Source of the DNA: Paludisphaera mucosa
Lineage (GTDB): Bacteria > Planctomycetota > Planctomycetia > Isosphaerales > Isosphaeraceae
Assembly: GCF_029589435.1 (NCBI RefSeq)
Contig: NZ_JARRAG010000002.1
Span: 3,534,001-3,598,000 of the forward strand
DNA length: 64,000 nucleotides
Direction: 5' to 3'
Shown here: piece after piece, positions 1-8,945 of the stretch
Layout of the letters: each line of letters opens with the position of its first letter
Position numbering within the stretch: position 1 is the first letter of the stretch
Program-made: the position numbers and the translations under genes
The notes under the pieces: model-generated
What the model was told of the DNA's origin: nothing
Databases searched by the model: none
The model's input: the letters and a program-made list of their open reading frames with translations, nothing else

Positions 1-2940
1 CAGCTCCGCGACGAGCTGGCCCGGCTCGACGGCATCGGCGACATCACCTATCTCGGCCAGCGCAACTACAGCATGCGGGTCTGGCTCGACCCCCAGAAGA
101 TGACCTTCCGCAACCTGAGCGCCTCCGACGTCGTGCGGGCGATCGAGCAGCAGAACGTGCAGGTCGCCGCCGGCCAGCTCGGCCAGCCCCCCGTCGACAC
201 CGGGCAGGCCTTCCAGTTCACGATCACGACCCTCGGCCGGCTCAGCGAGAGCGAGCAGTTCGCCGACATGATCCTCAAGGCCGACCAGATGGGCGGCATC
301 GTCCGGCTCCGCGACGTCGCCGAGGTCGAGCTGGGCGCGCAGGGCTACGACCAGGCCTGCACCCTCGACGGCCGCCCCACGGTCGCCCTCTCGGTCTACC
401 AGCGGCCGGGCTCCAACGCGCTCGAGACGGCCCGCAACGTCCGCGCCAAGATGGAAGAGCTGAAGGAGCGGTTCCCCGAGGGCGTCGACTACGCCATCGC
501 CTACGACACCACCCCGTTCATCACCGAGTCGGTCAACGAGGTGTTCAAGACGCTCCGCGACGCCGTCGTCCTGGTGGCCGTCGTCGTGCTGCTGTTCCTG
601 CAGAACTGGCGGTCGGCGCTGATCCCGCTCATCGCCGTGCCCGTCGCCGTGGTCGGCACGTTCGCCGTGATGTCGGCCATGGGGTTCAGCCTGAACAACC
701 TGACGCTGTTCGGGCTGGTGCTGGCGATCGGCATCGTGGTCGACGACGCCATCGTCGTCGTCGAGGCCGTCGAGCACCACATCGAGCACGGGCTCGCCCC
801 GAGGGACGCCACCATCAAAGCGATGGAACAGGTGTCGTCGCCGGTCGTGGCGGTCGGGCTGGTGCTGACGGCGGTCTTCGTCCCCTGCGCGTTCATCTCG
901 GGGATCACCGGCCAGTTCTTCCGACAGTTCGCCCTCACGATCGCCACCTCGACGCTGATCTCGGCGTTCAACTCGCTCACCCTGAGCCCGGCCCTGGCCG
1001 CCCTGCTGCTCAAGCCCCGCAAGAAGGGGACCTACGAGGCCCTGCCGAGCCTGGCCTTCGTGCTGGTCGGCTGCTGGGTCGGGGCCGTCTGGATGGGGCC
1101 GATGCTCGCGGGACTGGTCCCGCAGCCGGAAGCGCTCCGGGCGTCGACGCTGCTCCCCCATGACCGCTTCGTCGGCCTGCTCGGCGCCATCGCCGGCGGG
1201 GCCGCGGGCTGGCTGCTCGGCATCCCCCTGAATCGCCTGATGGGCTGGACGTTCGCCGTCTTCAACCGCGGCTTCGACGCCGCGGCCGGCGCGTACACGC
1301 GGATCGTCGGCGGCCTGCTGCGGATCAGTTTCCTCGTGCTCCTGCTCTACGGCGGCCTCCTGTTCGTGACCTACTGGGGCTTCATGCGGACGCCCACGGG
1401 GTTCATCCCCTCGCAGGACAAGGGATACCTGCTCGTCAACGTCCAGCTCCCCGACTCGTCGTCGCTGGAACGGACGCAGGCGGTCATGAAGCAGGCCGAG
1501 GCTTTGGCGCTGAAGCTGCCGGGCGTCACCCACACGCTGGCCATCGCCGGCCAGTCGATCCTGATGAACGCCAACGCGCCCAACTTCGGCGCGATGTACG
1601 TGATGCTCGACGACTTCCACCACCGCTCCCAGGAAGGCCTGACCGGCCCCGTGATCGCCGCCCGCCTCCAGGAGGCCCTCCAGGATCAGGTGCACGAGGG
1701 GGCGGTCAACGTCTTCGACGCCCCGCCGGTCGACGGCCTGGGGACGGCCGGCGGCTTCAAGATCGTGGTCGAGGACCGCGGCGACCTGGGCCCGCACGAG
1801 CTGGAGACCGCGGCCCGGCGGGTGGTCGCCGCCGGCGAAGGGTCGCCGCTGTTGCAGGGGCTCTTCACCAGCTTCCGGGCCGACACCCCCTGGCTGTTCC
1901 TCGACGTCGACCGCGAGAAGGCCAAGCTGCTGGGCGTCTCGATCGCCGAGCTGTTCAACACCTTGCAGGTCTACCTCGGCTCGCTCTACGTCAACGACTT
2001 CAACCGCTTCGGCCGGACGTGGCAGGTCAACGTCCAGGGCCAGTCCGACTTCCGCCGGCAGATGAGCGACCTCGCCGGCCTCCGCGTCCGCAACGAGCAG
2101 GGGGCGATGGTCCCGCTGGGCTCGCTGGCGCAGATCCGCGACGTCAGCGGGCCGGTCATGATCCTCCGCTACAACCTCTACCCGTCGGCCGCGATCAACC
2201 TCCAGCCGGGCCGCGACGTCAGCTCGGGCCAGGCGCTCGACGCCATGCAGCGGATCGTCGCCGAGGAGGTCCCCCAGGCGATGCGCTCCGACTGGACCGA
2301 GCTGGCCCTGCTCCAGCGCCAGACCGGCAACACGGCCATGTTCGCCTTCGCCCTGGCCGTCGTCCTGGTCTTCCTGGTCCTCGCGGCGCAGTACGAGAGC
2401 TGGGCCCTGCCCCTGGCCGTGATCCTGGTCGTGCCGATGTGCCTGCTCTGCTCGACCATCGGCGTGAACCTGTGGCGCATGGACGTGAACATCTTCACGC
2501 AGGTCGGGTTCATCGTGCTGGTCGGCCTGGCGTGCAAGAACGCGATCCTCATCGTCGAGTTCGCCAAGATGCGGAGCGAGTCGGGGGCCCCGGCCTACGA
2601 GGCGACCCTCGAGGCCTGCGAGCTGCGGCTGCGGCCGATCATCATGACGTCGATGGCGTTCATCCTCGGCGTCGTCCCGCTGATCCTGGCCGCCGGCGCC
2701 GGCGCCGAGATGCGCCGGACCCTGGGCGTGGCCGTGTTCAGCGGCATGCTCGGCGTCACCATCTTCGGCATCTTCCTGACCCCCGTCTTCTTCTACGTGA
2801 TCCAGCGCCTGGGCGAGCGCCGCCGAGGCCTCGCCGACCCGGACGCGCAGGATCGCCGGGGGGCCGAGGCCGTCGCCCCCGACGACGGCCATCAGGCCGA
2901 CCTCGAGCCGGACGCCGACCTCGTGTCCGCCTCGCGATGA
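1..2940 (+). CDS. RND (HAE1/AcrB-type) efflux pump permease, 5'-truncated by window
   Basis: Inner-membrane proton-driven drug/solute exporter of the hydrophobe/amphiphile RND family. The frame is open from base 1. By comparison with AcrB, roughly the first 150-160 residues lie outside the window. About 979 residues remain. The visible N-terminus carries the docking/porter motif YSMRVWLDP and the stretch NVQVAAGQLGQPP. The transmembrane core has the proton-relay Asp pair (VVDDAIVVVEAVE) and the TM10 Lys (KNAILIVEFAK). A hydrophilic insertion follows the first TM bundle, around visible residues 335-415. The tail after the last helix is acidic and non-conserved. A membrane-fusion protein is probably encoded upstream, outside the window. 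A rho-independent terminator follows at 2968-2990. The family is certain; the substrate is unknown. Confidence 0.95.
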   Translation, partial: QLRDELARLDGIGDITYLGQRNYSMRVWLDPQKMTFRNLSASDVVRAIEQQNVQVAAGQLGQPPVDTGQAFQFTITTLGRLSESEQFADMILKADQMGGIVRLRDVAEVELGAQGYDQACTLDGRPTVALSVYQRPGSNALETARNVRAKMEELKERFPEGVDYAIAYDTTPFITESVNEVFKTLRDAVVLVAVVVLLFLQNWRSALIPLIAVPVAVVGTFAVMSAMGFSLNNLTLFGLVLAIGIVVDDAIVVVEAVEHHIEHGLAPRDATIKAMEQVSSPVVAVGLVLTAVFVPCAFISGITGQFFRQFALTIATSTLISAFNSLTLSPALAALLLKPRKKGTYEALPSLAFVLVGCWVGAVWMGPMLAGLVPQPEALRASTLLPHDRFVGLLGAIAGGAAGWLLGIPLNRLMGWTFAVFNRGFDAAAGAYTRIVGGLLRISFLVLLLYGGLLFVTYWGFMRTPTGFIPSQDKGYLLVNVQLPDSSSLERTQAVMKQAEALALKLPGVTHTLAIAGQSILMNANAPNFGAMYVMLDDFHHRSQEGLTGPVIAARLQEALQDQVHEGAVNVFDAPPVDGLGTAGGFKIVVEDRGDLGPHELETAARRVVAAGEGSPLLQGLFTSFRADTPWLFLDVDREKAKLLGVSIAELFNTLQVYLGSLYVNDFNRFGRTWQVNVQGQSDFRRQMSDLAGLRVRNEQGAMVPLGSLAQIRDVSGPVMILRYNLYPSAAINLQPGRDVSSGQALDAMQRIVAEEVPQAMRSDWTELALLQRQTGNTAMFAFALAVVLVFLVLAAQYESWALPLAVILVVPMCLLCSTIGVNLWRMDVNIFTQVGFIVLVGLACKNAILIVEFAKMRSESGAPAYEATLEACELRLRPIIMTSMAFILGVVPLILAAGAGAEMRRTLGVAVFSGMLGVTIFGIFLTPVFFYVIQRLGERRRGLADPDAQDRRGAEAVAPDDGHQADLEPDADLVSASR

Positions 2941-2967
2941 TCTCGGGAACGTTCGCGACCCCGGCCC

Positions 2968-2990
2968 GCCTCCGGTCTCGAGGCTTTTTT
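2968..2990 (+). terminator. rho-independent terminator after the RND pump gene
   Basis: The stem GCCTC (2968-2972) pairs with GAGGC (2980-2984) and is followed directly by six T. It lies 28 nt after the stop of the efflux gene. Confidence 0.65.
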
Positions 2991-3083
2991 CGCGCGAATC
3001 GTCGCGGCGCGGCGCGATCGGTCGTTTTTTGGTGACTTTTTCAAAAAGTACCGTTGATCGCCCGCGCCGATCGGTCGTGTCCC

Positions 3084-3114
3084 TTGACAAGCGACCGTGG
3101 CTCCGGGGTATGAT
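3084..3114 (+). promoter_or_regulatory. sigma70-type promoter candidate
   Basis: A perfect -35 hexamer TTGACA (3084-3089) and TATGAT (3109-3114) are separated by 19 nt, slightly long for sigma70. It lies upstream of the lipoprotein/DUF1559 pair and would give a leader of about 230 nt. Confidence 0.5.
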
Positions 3115-3354
3115 CAGCTCCCGAACTCATTGACCCTTGCCGACCGCGGCTCCACAGGTTCTTCCCCTCTCAAGGAACCGGGATTTCGCGGTCATCGTCG
3201 GCGTTACGTCGTCTGTCGTCAGACCTTGCGCCTCGATGCACCTTGCGCCGGGGCGGCCCTCGTCGACGCCGACGACATCGCCGCTCCTCCATCCGTTCCC
3301 GCCCTGCGCCCTATCTTTATCGATGGCGCGGGCCGCCTTGGGAGGTTGAACGTC

Positions 3355-3579
3355 ATGTCTTCTCGCCCTTCTCTCCGCAGGCCCGCCTTCGCGCTGGTCG
3401 TCTCGCTCCTCGCGGCCGGCTGCACTCCGGCCGACACCGGCACGGTCGGGAACCCCGACGCGAAGGGTCCCCAGGCCGACGCCTCGGCCCCCCTGGTGAA
3501 GGGCGGGATCGAGCAGCCTCCGGTCAAGGTCAAGGGCAAGACGGTCAGCGCACGCGAAGCGGCCGGCGTCGGCCGTTGA
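3355..3579 (+). CDS. small predicted lipoprotein
   Basis: A 74-residue protein with a short basic N-terminus, a hydrophobic stretch and a lipobox-like LLAAGC, so the Cys near residue 23 is the likely lipidated residue. The mature part is Ala/Pro/Lys-rich and low in complexity. The ATG at 3355 is preceded by GGGAGG about 8 nt upstream; longer in-frame starts would bury the signal peptide. It sits 86 bp before a DUF1559 gene. In planctomycetes small lipoproteins often accompany DUF1559 genes, so co-expression is likely. No function can be assigned. Confidence 0.7.
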   Translation: MSSRPSLRRPAFALVVSLLAAGCTPADTGTVGNPDAKGPQADASAPLVKGGIEQPPVKVKGKTVSAREAAGVGR

Positions 3580-3665
3580 CCCGTCCGCCGCGATCCTCGA
3601 TCGGCCTTCTCGACCGACTTCCCCCGTCCTCCGTCCCCCACGCCGCCCGCTTTCTGGAGCCCCGA

Positions 3666-4709
3666 ATGCTACACCCCCGCCGCCCCGCCCGTCGCACGCC
3701 CAACGGCTTCACGCTGATCGAGCTGCTGGTCGTCATCGCCATCATCGCCGTGTTGATCGCCCTGTTGCTGCCGGCCGTGCAGTCGGCCCGCGAGGCCGCC
3801 CGCCGCGCCCAGTGCATCAACAACCTGAAGCAGCTCGCCCTCGGCGCGGCCAACTACGAGTCGAGCATCGGCTGCTATCCGCCGTCCAACCTGACGACGC
3901 TGCGGTATCGCGACATGCTCTACAAGGACGGCCTGAGCATCTGGTTCCGGCTGGCCCCGTTCATCGAGCAGAAGGGCGTGTACGACGCGGCGAACATGAA
4001 CCTCTGCCAGTCCGACTACGAGAACCTGACCGTCATCGGCCAGGGCATCTCCAGCCTCTGGTGCCCGAGCGACGCCATGGCCTCGCAGGCGGCCCCGCTC
4101 GACTCGTCGTTCAACGCCCCGCCCGCGGGCTCGTGGAAGATGCAGTTCAGCAGCTACGCCTGCAACGCCGGCATGTGGTCGCTCTCGATCCGGACCACCA
4201 ACACCAACTACGCCGGCCGCCTGGCCAGCATGTCGGGCATCATGTACGGCCACTCCAAGGTGACCATCGCCAGCGTCACCGACGGCACCAGCAACACGAT
4301 GGCCTTCAGCGAGCACGCCCACAGCCTGCTGGCCGACAGCATCCGTCCCTACTACCACTGGTGGTCGTCGGGCTACTACACCGACAACACGTTCGACGCC
4401 TACTGGCCGGTCAACGCCCAGAAGAGCAACGTGAAGTCGCTCTTCACGAACAGCGACTTCGAGGAGAACCTGCCGATCTTCCTGTCGAGCATGCACCCGG
4501 GCGGCGTCAACTCGTCGTTCCTGGACGGCTCGGTCCGGTTCATCAAGGACACGGTCGACACCTGGACGGTCAACGTCAACAGCGGCGACCCCACCGGCAT
4601 CACCTGGGTCAGCAGCTGCCCGACCCTCGCGCCCGGCTCCAAGGTCGGCGTCCTCCAGGCCCTGACCTCACGCGCCGGCGGCGAGGTCGTCTCGGCCGAC
4701 GCCTACTGA
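3666..4709 (+). CDS. DUF1559 domain-containing prepilin-like protein
   Basis: A 347-residue protein with a type IV prepilin-like N-terminus: a basic leader, the processing motif [10 protein letters not shown] around residues 17-26 and one hydrophobic helix. It continues with the DUF1559 signature ([17 protein letters not shown]). The C-terminus has the H-X9-DG motif ([12 protein letters not shown], about residues 278-289) followed by VRFIKDTVD. The family is hugely expanded in planctomycetes. Its members are thought to be exported through a prepilin peptidase, and their function is unknown. The ATG at 3666 lies just upstream of the leader. It is probably co-transcribed with the small lipoprotein and ended by the hairpin at 4751-4792. 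A paralogue lies at 24233-25291 on the other strand. Confidence 0.93.
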   Translation: MLHPRRPARRTPNGFTLIELLVVIAIIAVLIALLLPAVQSAREAARRAQCINNLKQLALGAANYESSIGCYPPSNLTTLRYRDMLYKDGLSIWFRLAPFIEQKGVYDAANMNLCQSDYENLTVIGQGISSLWCPSDAMASQAAPLDSSFNAPPAGSWKMQFSSYACNAGMWSLSIRTTNTNYAGRLASMSGIMYGHSKVTIASVTDGTSNTMAFSEHAHSLLADSIRPYYHWWSSGYYTDNTFDAYWPVNAQKSNVKSLFTNSDFEENLPIFLSSMHPGGVNSSFLDGSVRFIKDTVDTWTVNVNSGDPTGITWVSSCPTLAPGSKVGVLQALTSRAGGEVVSADAY

Positions 4710-4750
4710 GAAGCCGCGGGAAGTTCTTTCCGAGTCATAGCTTGAGACGA

Positions 4751-4792
4751 AAACGCTCGGCTGACGGGGCCCCCCGCGGTCGAGCGTTTCTT
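4751..4792 (+). terminator. hairpin terminator after the DUF1559 gene
   Basis: The 9-bp perfect inverted repeat AAACGCTCG (4752-4760) / CGAGCGTTT (4781-4789) flanks a GC-rich loop. The arm itself ends in TTT followed by CTTC. It lies 42 nt after the DUF1559 stop. Confidence 0.6.
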
Positions 4793-4840
4793 CGCGCCCG
4801 TCCCGCCCCGACGGCTCGTCGCACCATTGTGGTAAATCCC

Positions 4841-5353
4841 ATGAACGGAGAAGGCTCGGCCCCGACGGATCGCCTGCACGTGATCCTGGCGAGCCCGGAG
4901 ATCGCCGCCAACGTGGGGGCGATCGGCCGGACCTGCGTGGCGGTCGGGGCGAGGCTCTGGCTGGTCCGGCCGCTGGGCTTCCACCTCGACGACCGGGCCG
5001 TCCGCCGCGCGGGGCTGGACTACTGGGAACATCTGGACCTCGTCGTGGTTGACGACCTGGACGAAGTCGTCGCCGCCTTCGGCCTCCACCGCCTCTGGTG
5101 GTTCAGCACCAGGGCGGGCCGGACGTACACCGAGGCGGCCTTCGCGCCCGGCGACGGCCTGGTGTTCGGGCCCGAGAGCCGCGGCCTGCCCGCGCGCCGG
5201 CTGGAGGAGGCGGAGGACCGCGCCCTGCGGATCCCGATGCGGCCCGAGGCCCGCAGCCTGAACCTCGCCAACGCGACGGCCGTCGGCCTGTACGAGGCCG
5301 TCCGCCAGGTCGAGGGGCGGAATTCGCCGGCGGGGGGCGGCCTGCCGTCTTGA
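4841..5353 (+). CDS. trmL: tRNA (cytidine/uridine(34)-2'-O)-methyltransferase TrmL
   Basis: A cytosolic SPOUT-class enzyme that uses SAM to methylate the 2'-O of the wobble nucleotide of tRNA-Leu. The 170 residues match the minimal TrmL length (about 155-170). Visible motifs are the early NVGAIGRTC, the mid GPESRGLP and the C-terminal knot SLNLANATAVGLYEA, which form the SAM-binding trefoil knot. The ATG at 4841 opens just before the first strand. The stop overlaps the -35 element of the promoter of the following rplY operon, so the two units are adjacent but separately promoted. Confidence 0.9.
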   Translation: MNGEGSAPTDRLHVILASPEIAANVGAIGRTCVAVGARLWLVRPLGFHLDDRAVRRAGLDYWEHLDLVVVDDLDEVVAAFGLHRLWWFSTRAGRTYTEAAFAPGDGLVFGPESRGLPARRLEEAEDRALRIPMRPEARSLNLANATAVGLYEAVRQVEGRNSPAGGGLPS

Positions 5354-5378
5354 ACGATCCGGGGCGGATCCGCATAAT
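5350..5378 (+). promoter_or_regulatory. strong sigma70-type promoter of the rplY-dnaB operon
   Basis: TTGAAC (5350-5355) and CATAAT (5373-5378) are separated by exactly 17 nt. The -35 overlaps the trmL stop codon. Transcription would start near 5385 and leave a leader of about 170 nt before rplY. Confidence 0.65.
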
Positions 5379-5555
5379 GGTCGGATGCGCGGTCCCAGGG
5401 GCCGCATTTTTTGATGGGCGATGTGCGACGAGCGACCGCTCGCGGCCGGCCCCACCCGAGGGATGGCCGCCGGCGCAGGATGCGTCGCGGCAGGCCCGCG
5501 GATTTTCCGAATTACGGGACCTCGCCTGGCGAGGGTCCGGTCAAGGCGAGCGACG

Positions 5556-6203
5556 ATGTCCGAAGCAATCAAGTTACGGGTCGAGACGCGAGACCCCGAG
5601 AAGAACAAGGGGACGGGCACCCGCGCGTCCCGCCGGCTGCGGAAGACGGGCCGCATCCCCGCCGTGATCTACGGCCACAAGCAGGCCGTCGTGCCCATCA
5701 GCCTCTCGGCGCTCGACGCCCGGTCGATGATCGAGGCCGCCAGCCACCTGGCCGAGCTCGACCTGGGCGACCAGACCGAGACCGTGCTGATCCGCGACGT
5801 CCAGTGGGACCACCTGGGCCGCGAGATCCTGCACGTCGACTTCGCCCGGGTCAACAAGGAAGAGCTGATCGAGACCGAGGTCGAGCTGGAATACAAGGGC
5901 GACCCCGTCGGCGTCGGCGAGGGCGGCCTGCTCGAGACCATCGTCCGCACGCTGACCGTCAAGTGCCCCGCCGGCGCGATCCCGGACTCGATCAAGGTCG
6001 ACGTCTCGGGCCTGGCGCTCAACGGCTCGATCCACGTCCGCGACCTGCAGCTGCCCGCGGGCGTGGTCGTCGAGGCCGACCCCGACGTGCTGCTGGTCCA
6101 CGTCGTGCCGCCGGCCCAGGACGTCGAGCCGTCGACCGCGGCCGCCGACGCCGTCCAGCCGGAGGTCATCAAGCCCGAGCGGAAAGATAAAGAGGCCGAA
6201 TGA
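5556..6203 (+). CDS. rplY: 50S ribosomal protein L25/general stress protein Ctc (bL25)
   Basis: A 5S-rRNA-binding ribosomal protein of the long Ctc type: an N-terminal L25 domain (about 1-95, with GRIPAVIYG) and a C-terminal beta domain, followed by an Ala/Val/Glu-rich tail. The 215 residues fit the long form. The ATG at 5556 was chosen because the sequence MSEAIKLRVETRD begins the fold; the longer reading frame has no conservation. The stop overlaps the pth start by ATGA, which indicates translational coupling. It is the first gene of an operon rplY-pth-rpsF-ssb-rplI-dnaB. Confidence 0.95.
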   Translation: MSEAIKLRVETRDPEKNKGTGTRASRRLRKTGRIPAVIYGHKQAVVPISLSALDARSMIEAASHLAELDLGDQTETVLIRDVQWDHLGREILHVDFARVNKEELIETEVELEYKGDPVGVGEGGLLETIVRTLTVKCPAGAIPDSIKVDVSGLALNGSIHVRDLQLPAGVVVEADPDVLLVHVVPPAQDVEPSTAAADAVQPEVIKPERKDKEAE

Positions 6204-6889
6204 CCGCGGCGCGGGGGCCGACCCCGGCCGTCGCCCCCGGCTCCGATATGGGGCCGGGGACCGGCGACGTCGCCGGCCGTCCCCTCGCGACGACGTCGGG
6301 AGCCGCCGCCTTGGCGACCTTGAAACTCGTGGTGGGCCTGGGGAATCCCGGGCCCAAGTACCACGGCACGCGGCATAACATCGGTTTCGATTTGGTCGAC
6401 CGCCTCGCCGCCGGCGCGAGGGTCGACGCCTTCGCCCGCAAGTTCGAGGGCCTGCTCGCCGAGGTCGAGATCGAATACCGCCGCGTCCTGCTGCTCAAGC
6501 CCGACACCTTCATGAACCTCAGCGGCCGGTCCGTCGGCCAGGCCGTCCGCTTCCACAAGATCGACCTCGCCGACGTCCTGGTGGTCTGCGACGACCTGAA
6601 CCTCCCGGTCGGCAAGCTCCGGTTCCGCAAGGGGGGCTCCGACGGCGGCCAGAAGGGCCTCCGCGACGTCGCCGCCCACCTCGGCACCCACGAGTTCCCC
6701 CGCCTCCGGATCGGCATCGGCGAGGCCGGCGAAGGCCAGGCCGTCGACTACGTCCTGGGGCGCTTCAAGGGCGCCGAGAAGGCCCGGATCGACGACGCCC
6801 TGATCCTCGCCTCGCAGGCCGTGGCCGTCTGGGCCGTCCAGGGCGGCCAGGCCGTCATGAACCGATTCAACGGACCATCGCCCCAATAA
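6200..6889 (+). CDS. pth: peptidyl-tRNA hydrolase
   Basis: A cytosolic enzyme that hydrolyses peptidyl-tRNAs released from stalled ribosomes. Conserved motifs are LVVGLGNPGPKY, the catalytic His in GTRHNIGFDLVD, the Asn of KPDTFMNLSG and the Asp of VVCDDLNLPVGKLRF. The conserved fold begins only about 40 residues after the ATG at 6200. A TTG at 6311, with GGGAG about 10 nt upstream, would give the usual length of about 192 residues, so the Ala/Gly/Pro-rich N-terminal extension may not be translated. The ATGA overlap with rplY supports the upstream start. The function is firm; the start is uncertain. Confidence 0.93.
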   Translation: MTAARGPTPAVAPGSDMGPGTGDVAGRPLATTSGAAALATLKLVVGLGNPGPKYHGTRHNIGFDLVDRLAAGARVDAFARKFEGLLAEVEIEYRRVLLLKPDTFMNLSGRSVGQAVRFHKIDLADVLVVCDDLNLPVGKLRFRKGGSDGGQKGLRDVAAHLGTHEFPRLRIGIGEAGEGQAVDYVLGRFKGAEKARIDDALILASQAVAVWAVQGGQAVMNRFNGPSPQ

Positions 6890-6934
6890 CCCCGATTCCC
6901 GAACCGCACGCGGACTCAACGGAGGACCCGACTC

Positions 6935-7342
6935 TTGCCTCTCAACACCTATGAAGGAATGTTCCTTCTCGACAGCACCAAGGCCGCCGCGGCCTGGGAC
7001 GACACCGTCAAGCAGGTCCACGACATCCTGACCAAATACGACTCCGAGATCGTCGCCAGCCGCCAGTGGGACGAGCGCCGGCTCGCCTACGCGATCGAGG
7101 GCCACAAGAAGGGGACGTACCTCCTGACCTACTTCCGGACCGACGGGTCGAAGCTCAAGGAGATCGTCTCGGACTGCCACCTGAGCGACGTCATCCTCCG
7201 CGAGTTGATCCTCAAGGTGCACCCGAAGCTTGAGGAGCAGCTCGTCAACCAGGCGATGGCCTCGAACCCCAACGTCGACGCCGAGAACGGCCACGACGAC
7301 GACATGGACGACCGTCCCCGCCGCCGCCGCCGCGACGACTGA
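6935..7342 (+). CDS. rpsF: 30S ribosomal protein S6 (bS6)
   Basis: A small-subunit platform protein that normally pairs with S18. The 135 residues open with NTYEGMFLLD and contain the family core RRLAYAIEGHKKGTYLLTYF. The tail ends in an acidic run followed by an Arg cluster, as in long S6 forms. The start codon is TTG at 6935, supported by GGAGG at 6921-6925. It lies 45 bp after pth in the same operon. The S18 gene (rpsR), usually beside rpsF, is not present in this window. Confidence 0.94.
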   Translation: MPLNTYEGMFLLDSTKAAAAWDDTVKQVHDILTKYDSEIVASRQWDERRLAYAIEGHKKGTYLLTYFRTDGSKLKEIVSDCHLSDVILRELILKVHPKLEEQLVNQAMASNPNVDAENGHDDDMDDRPRRRRRDD

Positions 7343-7415
7343 CCGTCCGGCCGGCCCTCCCGCCGACCCGACCCGCACGATCGACGCCACCCCATCCATC
7401 GACGCGCGAAACGAC

Positions 7416-7444
7416 TTGCACTCTAGGGGACAACCGTTTACCCT
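7416..7444 (+). promoter_or_regulatory. weak internal promoter candidate before ssb
   Basis: TTGCAC (7416-7421), a 17-nt spacer and TACCCT (7439-7444) lie 54 nt before the ssb ATG. The -10 match is poor, so this is only suggestive. Confidence 0.25.
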
Positions 7445-7497
7445 GACTTCAGGGCGATTTCGCGCTTCGAGACGTCGGATTGGAGAGGAGCGGGGCG

Positions 7498-8049
7498 ATG
7501 CCGGACCTGAACCGCGTGCAGTTGATGGGCCGTCTCACGTTCGACCCGGAGTTGCGCCGCATCCCCAACGGGACGGCGGTGAGCGAGCTGCGGATGGCCG
7601 TCAACCGCTCCTGGCAAGGGCGCGACGGCGAACGCCGCGAGGAAGTGCTGTACATCGACGTCACCGTCTGGGACCGCCAGGCCGAGACCTGCTGCCAGAT
7701 CCTCCGCAAGGGGAGCCTGGTGTTCGTCGAGGGCTCGCTCAAGATGGACCAGTGGGACGACAAGACGACCGGCGAGAAGCGGTCCAAGGTCCGCGTCCAG
7801 GCCGACCGCGTCCAGTTCCTCGACAGCCGTCGCGACGGCGGCGGCGGATCGGCGGGCGGCGACGAGGAATTCAGCGCCCCGCCGGCCCGCGAGTCGTCCG
7901 CCCCGGCGGCCCGACGCCCGGCCCGGCCCGAGGCGGCCCCCGCCGACCGCGGCTTCGACAACGGCCCGTCCCGAGGCGGCTACGCCCCCTCGAACTCCGG
8001 CGGCCGCGCGGCCGTCGCCCCCGACCAGGACGACGACATCCCGTTCTGA
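7498..8049 (+). CDS. ssb: single-stranded DNA-binding protein
   Basis: Binds ssDNA during replication, repair and recombination. An OB-fold occupies about residues 1-110 (NRVQLMGRLTFDPELRR; VTVWDRQAETC; GSLVFVEGSLK). A long Gly/Ala/Pro-rich linker follows. The conserved acidic tip DQDDDIPF at the extreme C-terminus recruits partner proteins. The ATG at 7498 follows GGAGAGGAG and gives 183 residues; a TTG 18 nt upstream is possible but would sit on the ribosome-binding site. It lies in the rplY-dnaB operon, close to dnaB, as in many bacteria. Confidence 0.95.
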   Translation: MPDLNRVQLMGRLTFDPELRRIPNGTAVSELRMAVNRSWQGRDGERREEVLYIDVTVWDRQAETCCQILRKGSLVFVEGSLKMDQWDDKTTGEKRSKVRVQADRVQFLDSRRDGGGGSAGGDEEFSAPPARESSAPAARRPARPEAAPADRGFDNGPSRGGYAPSNSGGRAAVAPDQDDDIPF

Positions 8050-8324
8050 CCCGACCGCCCCGCCGGCCGTCGCGGCCGAATCGGGATGGCGCACAAACGT
8101 CCCGCTTGGAGTTTTCGGCCCGATCGGTTTCAATTGACCGCTTGCGCGTCGCGATCGACGAGGAACGCCCGGCGTGAGGCCCCGCGACCCGTCGAGCGAC
8201 CCGCTCGGATTTCCCTAACGTTCGTCAACGGCTCGGCGCGGCTCTGCGGATGAGAGGATGGGGGAGACGGCCGACGCCCCCCACGACCGGCGCTTGCCTT
8301 CAGGATCGAAAGCGACTATCGACA

Positions 8325-8945
8325 ATGGCGAAGACGACCCCCTCCAAGACCTCCAAGGCCAAGTCCGCGGGCAAGGCGAAGGGCGACGGATCGAAGGCCA
8401 AGGCCGCCCCCGCCGGGCCGCCCCGCCAGCCCGGCGTGGAACGCCGCAAGAACCACCCGCTCCGCGCCAAGGACGGGCACATGAGCGTCCTGCTGACCCA
8501 GGACGTCCCCCACGTGGGCCGCCCCGGCGAGCTGGTCAAGGTCCGCCCCGGCTTCGCCCGCAACTACCTGCTGCCCCAGGGCTTCGCCACGTTCGCGACC
8601 CCCCACAACCTGCGGGTCGTCGAGAAGTACCGCGAACGCCTCCTGGCCCTCGAGGCCGCCCGCCGCGCCGACCTCCAGGGCCTCGCCGCCCAGATCGCCC
8701 AGCGGTCGCTTACGATCGAGGCCAACGCCAACGAGGAAGGCCACCTCTACGGCTCGGTCAACGCCGACCAGATCGCCGACGCGCTCAAGACCGAAGGTTT
8801 CCCGATCGCGACCGACCAGGTCCGCATCGAAGGCCCGCTCAAGGACCTGGGCCTCTACACGATCAAGCTCGCCCTAGGCCAGGACATCGAGACCGAGGTC
8901 AAGCTCTGGGTCGTCCCGACCCACACGGAGGAAGGCGTCTCCTGA
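8325..8945 (+). CDS. rplI: 50S ribosomal protein L9 (bL9) with Lys/Ala-rich N-terminal extension
   Basis: Binds 23S rRNA at the base of the L1 stalk. The L9 core starts at MSVLLTQDVPHVG (codon at 8481) and includes GELVKVRPGFARNYLLPQG, the linker helix and a C-terminal domain (ANEEGHLYGSV). Upstream, in frame from the ATG at 8325, lies a 52-residue Lys/Ala/Gly/Pro-rich extension. It could be a genuine basic extension or the start could be 8481. The family is certain. It follows ssb directly; no rpsR separates them. Confidence 0.93.
   Translation: MAKTTPSKTSKAKSAGKAKGDGSKAKAAPAGPPRQPGVERRKNHPLRAKDGHMSVLLTQDVPHVGRPGELVKVRPGFARNYLLPQGFATFATPHNLRVVEKYRERLLALEAARRADLQGLAAQIAQRSLTIEANANEEGHLYGSVNADQIADALKTEGFPIATDQVRIEGPLKDLGLYTIKLALGQDIETEVKLWVVPTHTEEGVS

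Larger units (their letters stand above)
2941..3354. other. 414-bp intergenic region
   Basis: It holds the terminator at 2968-2990, a T-rich stretch near 3025-3050 and the promoter candidate at 3084-3114. The rest, about 240 nt, would be the 5' leader of the small lipoprotein gene. No further coding signal was recognised. Confidence 0.5.

Noticed and set aside
8088-8201. Possible rpsR between ssb and rplI, opening MAHKRPAWSF
   Set aside because: The S18 signature is absent and the frame has no conserved basic core.
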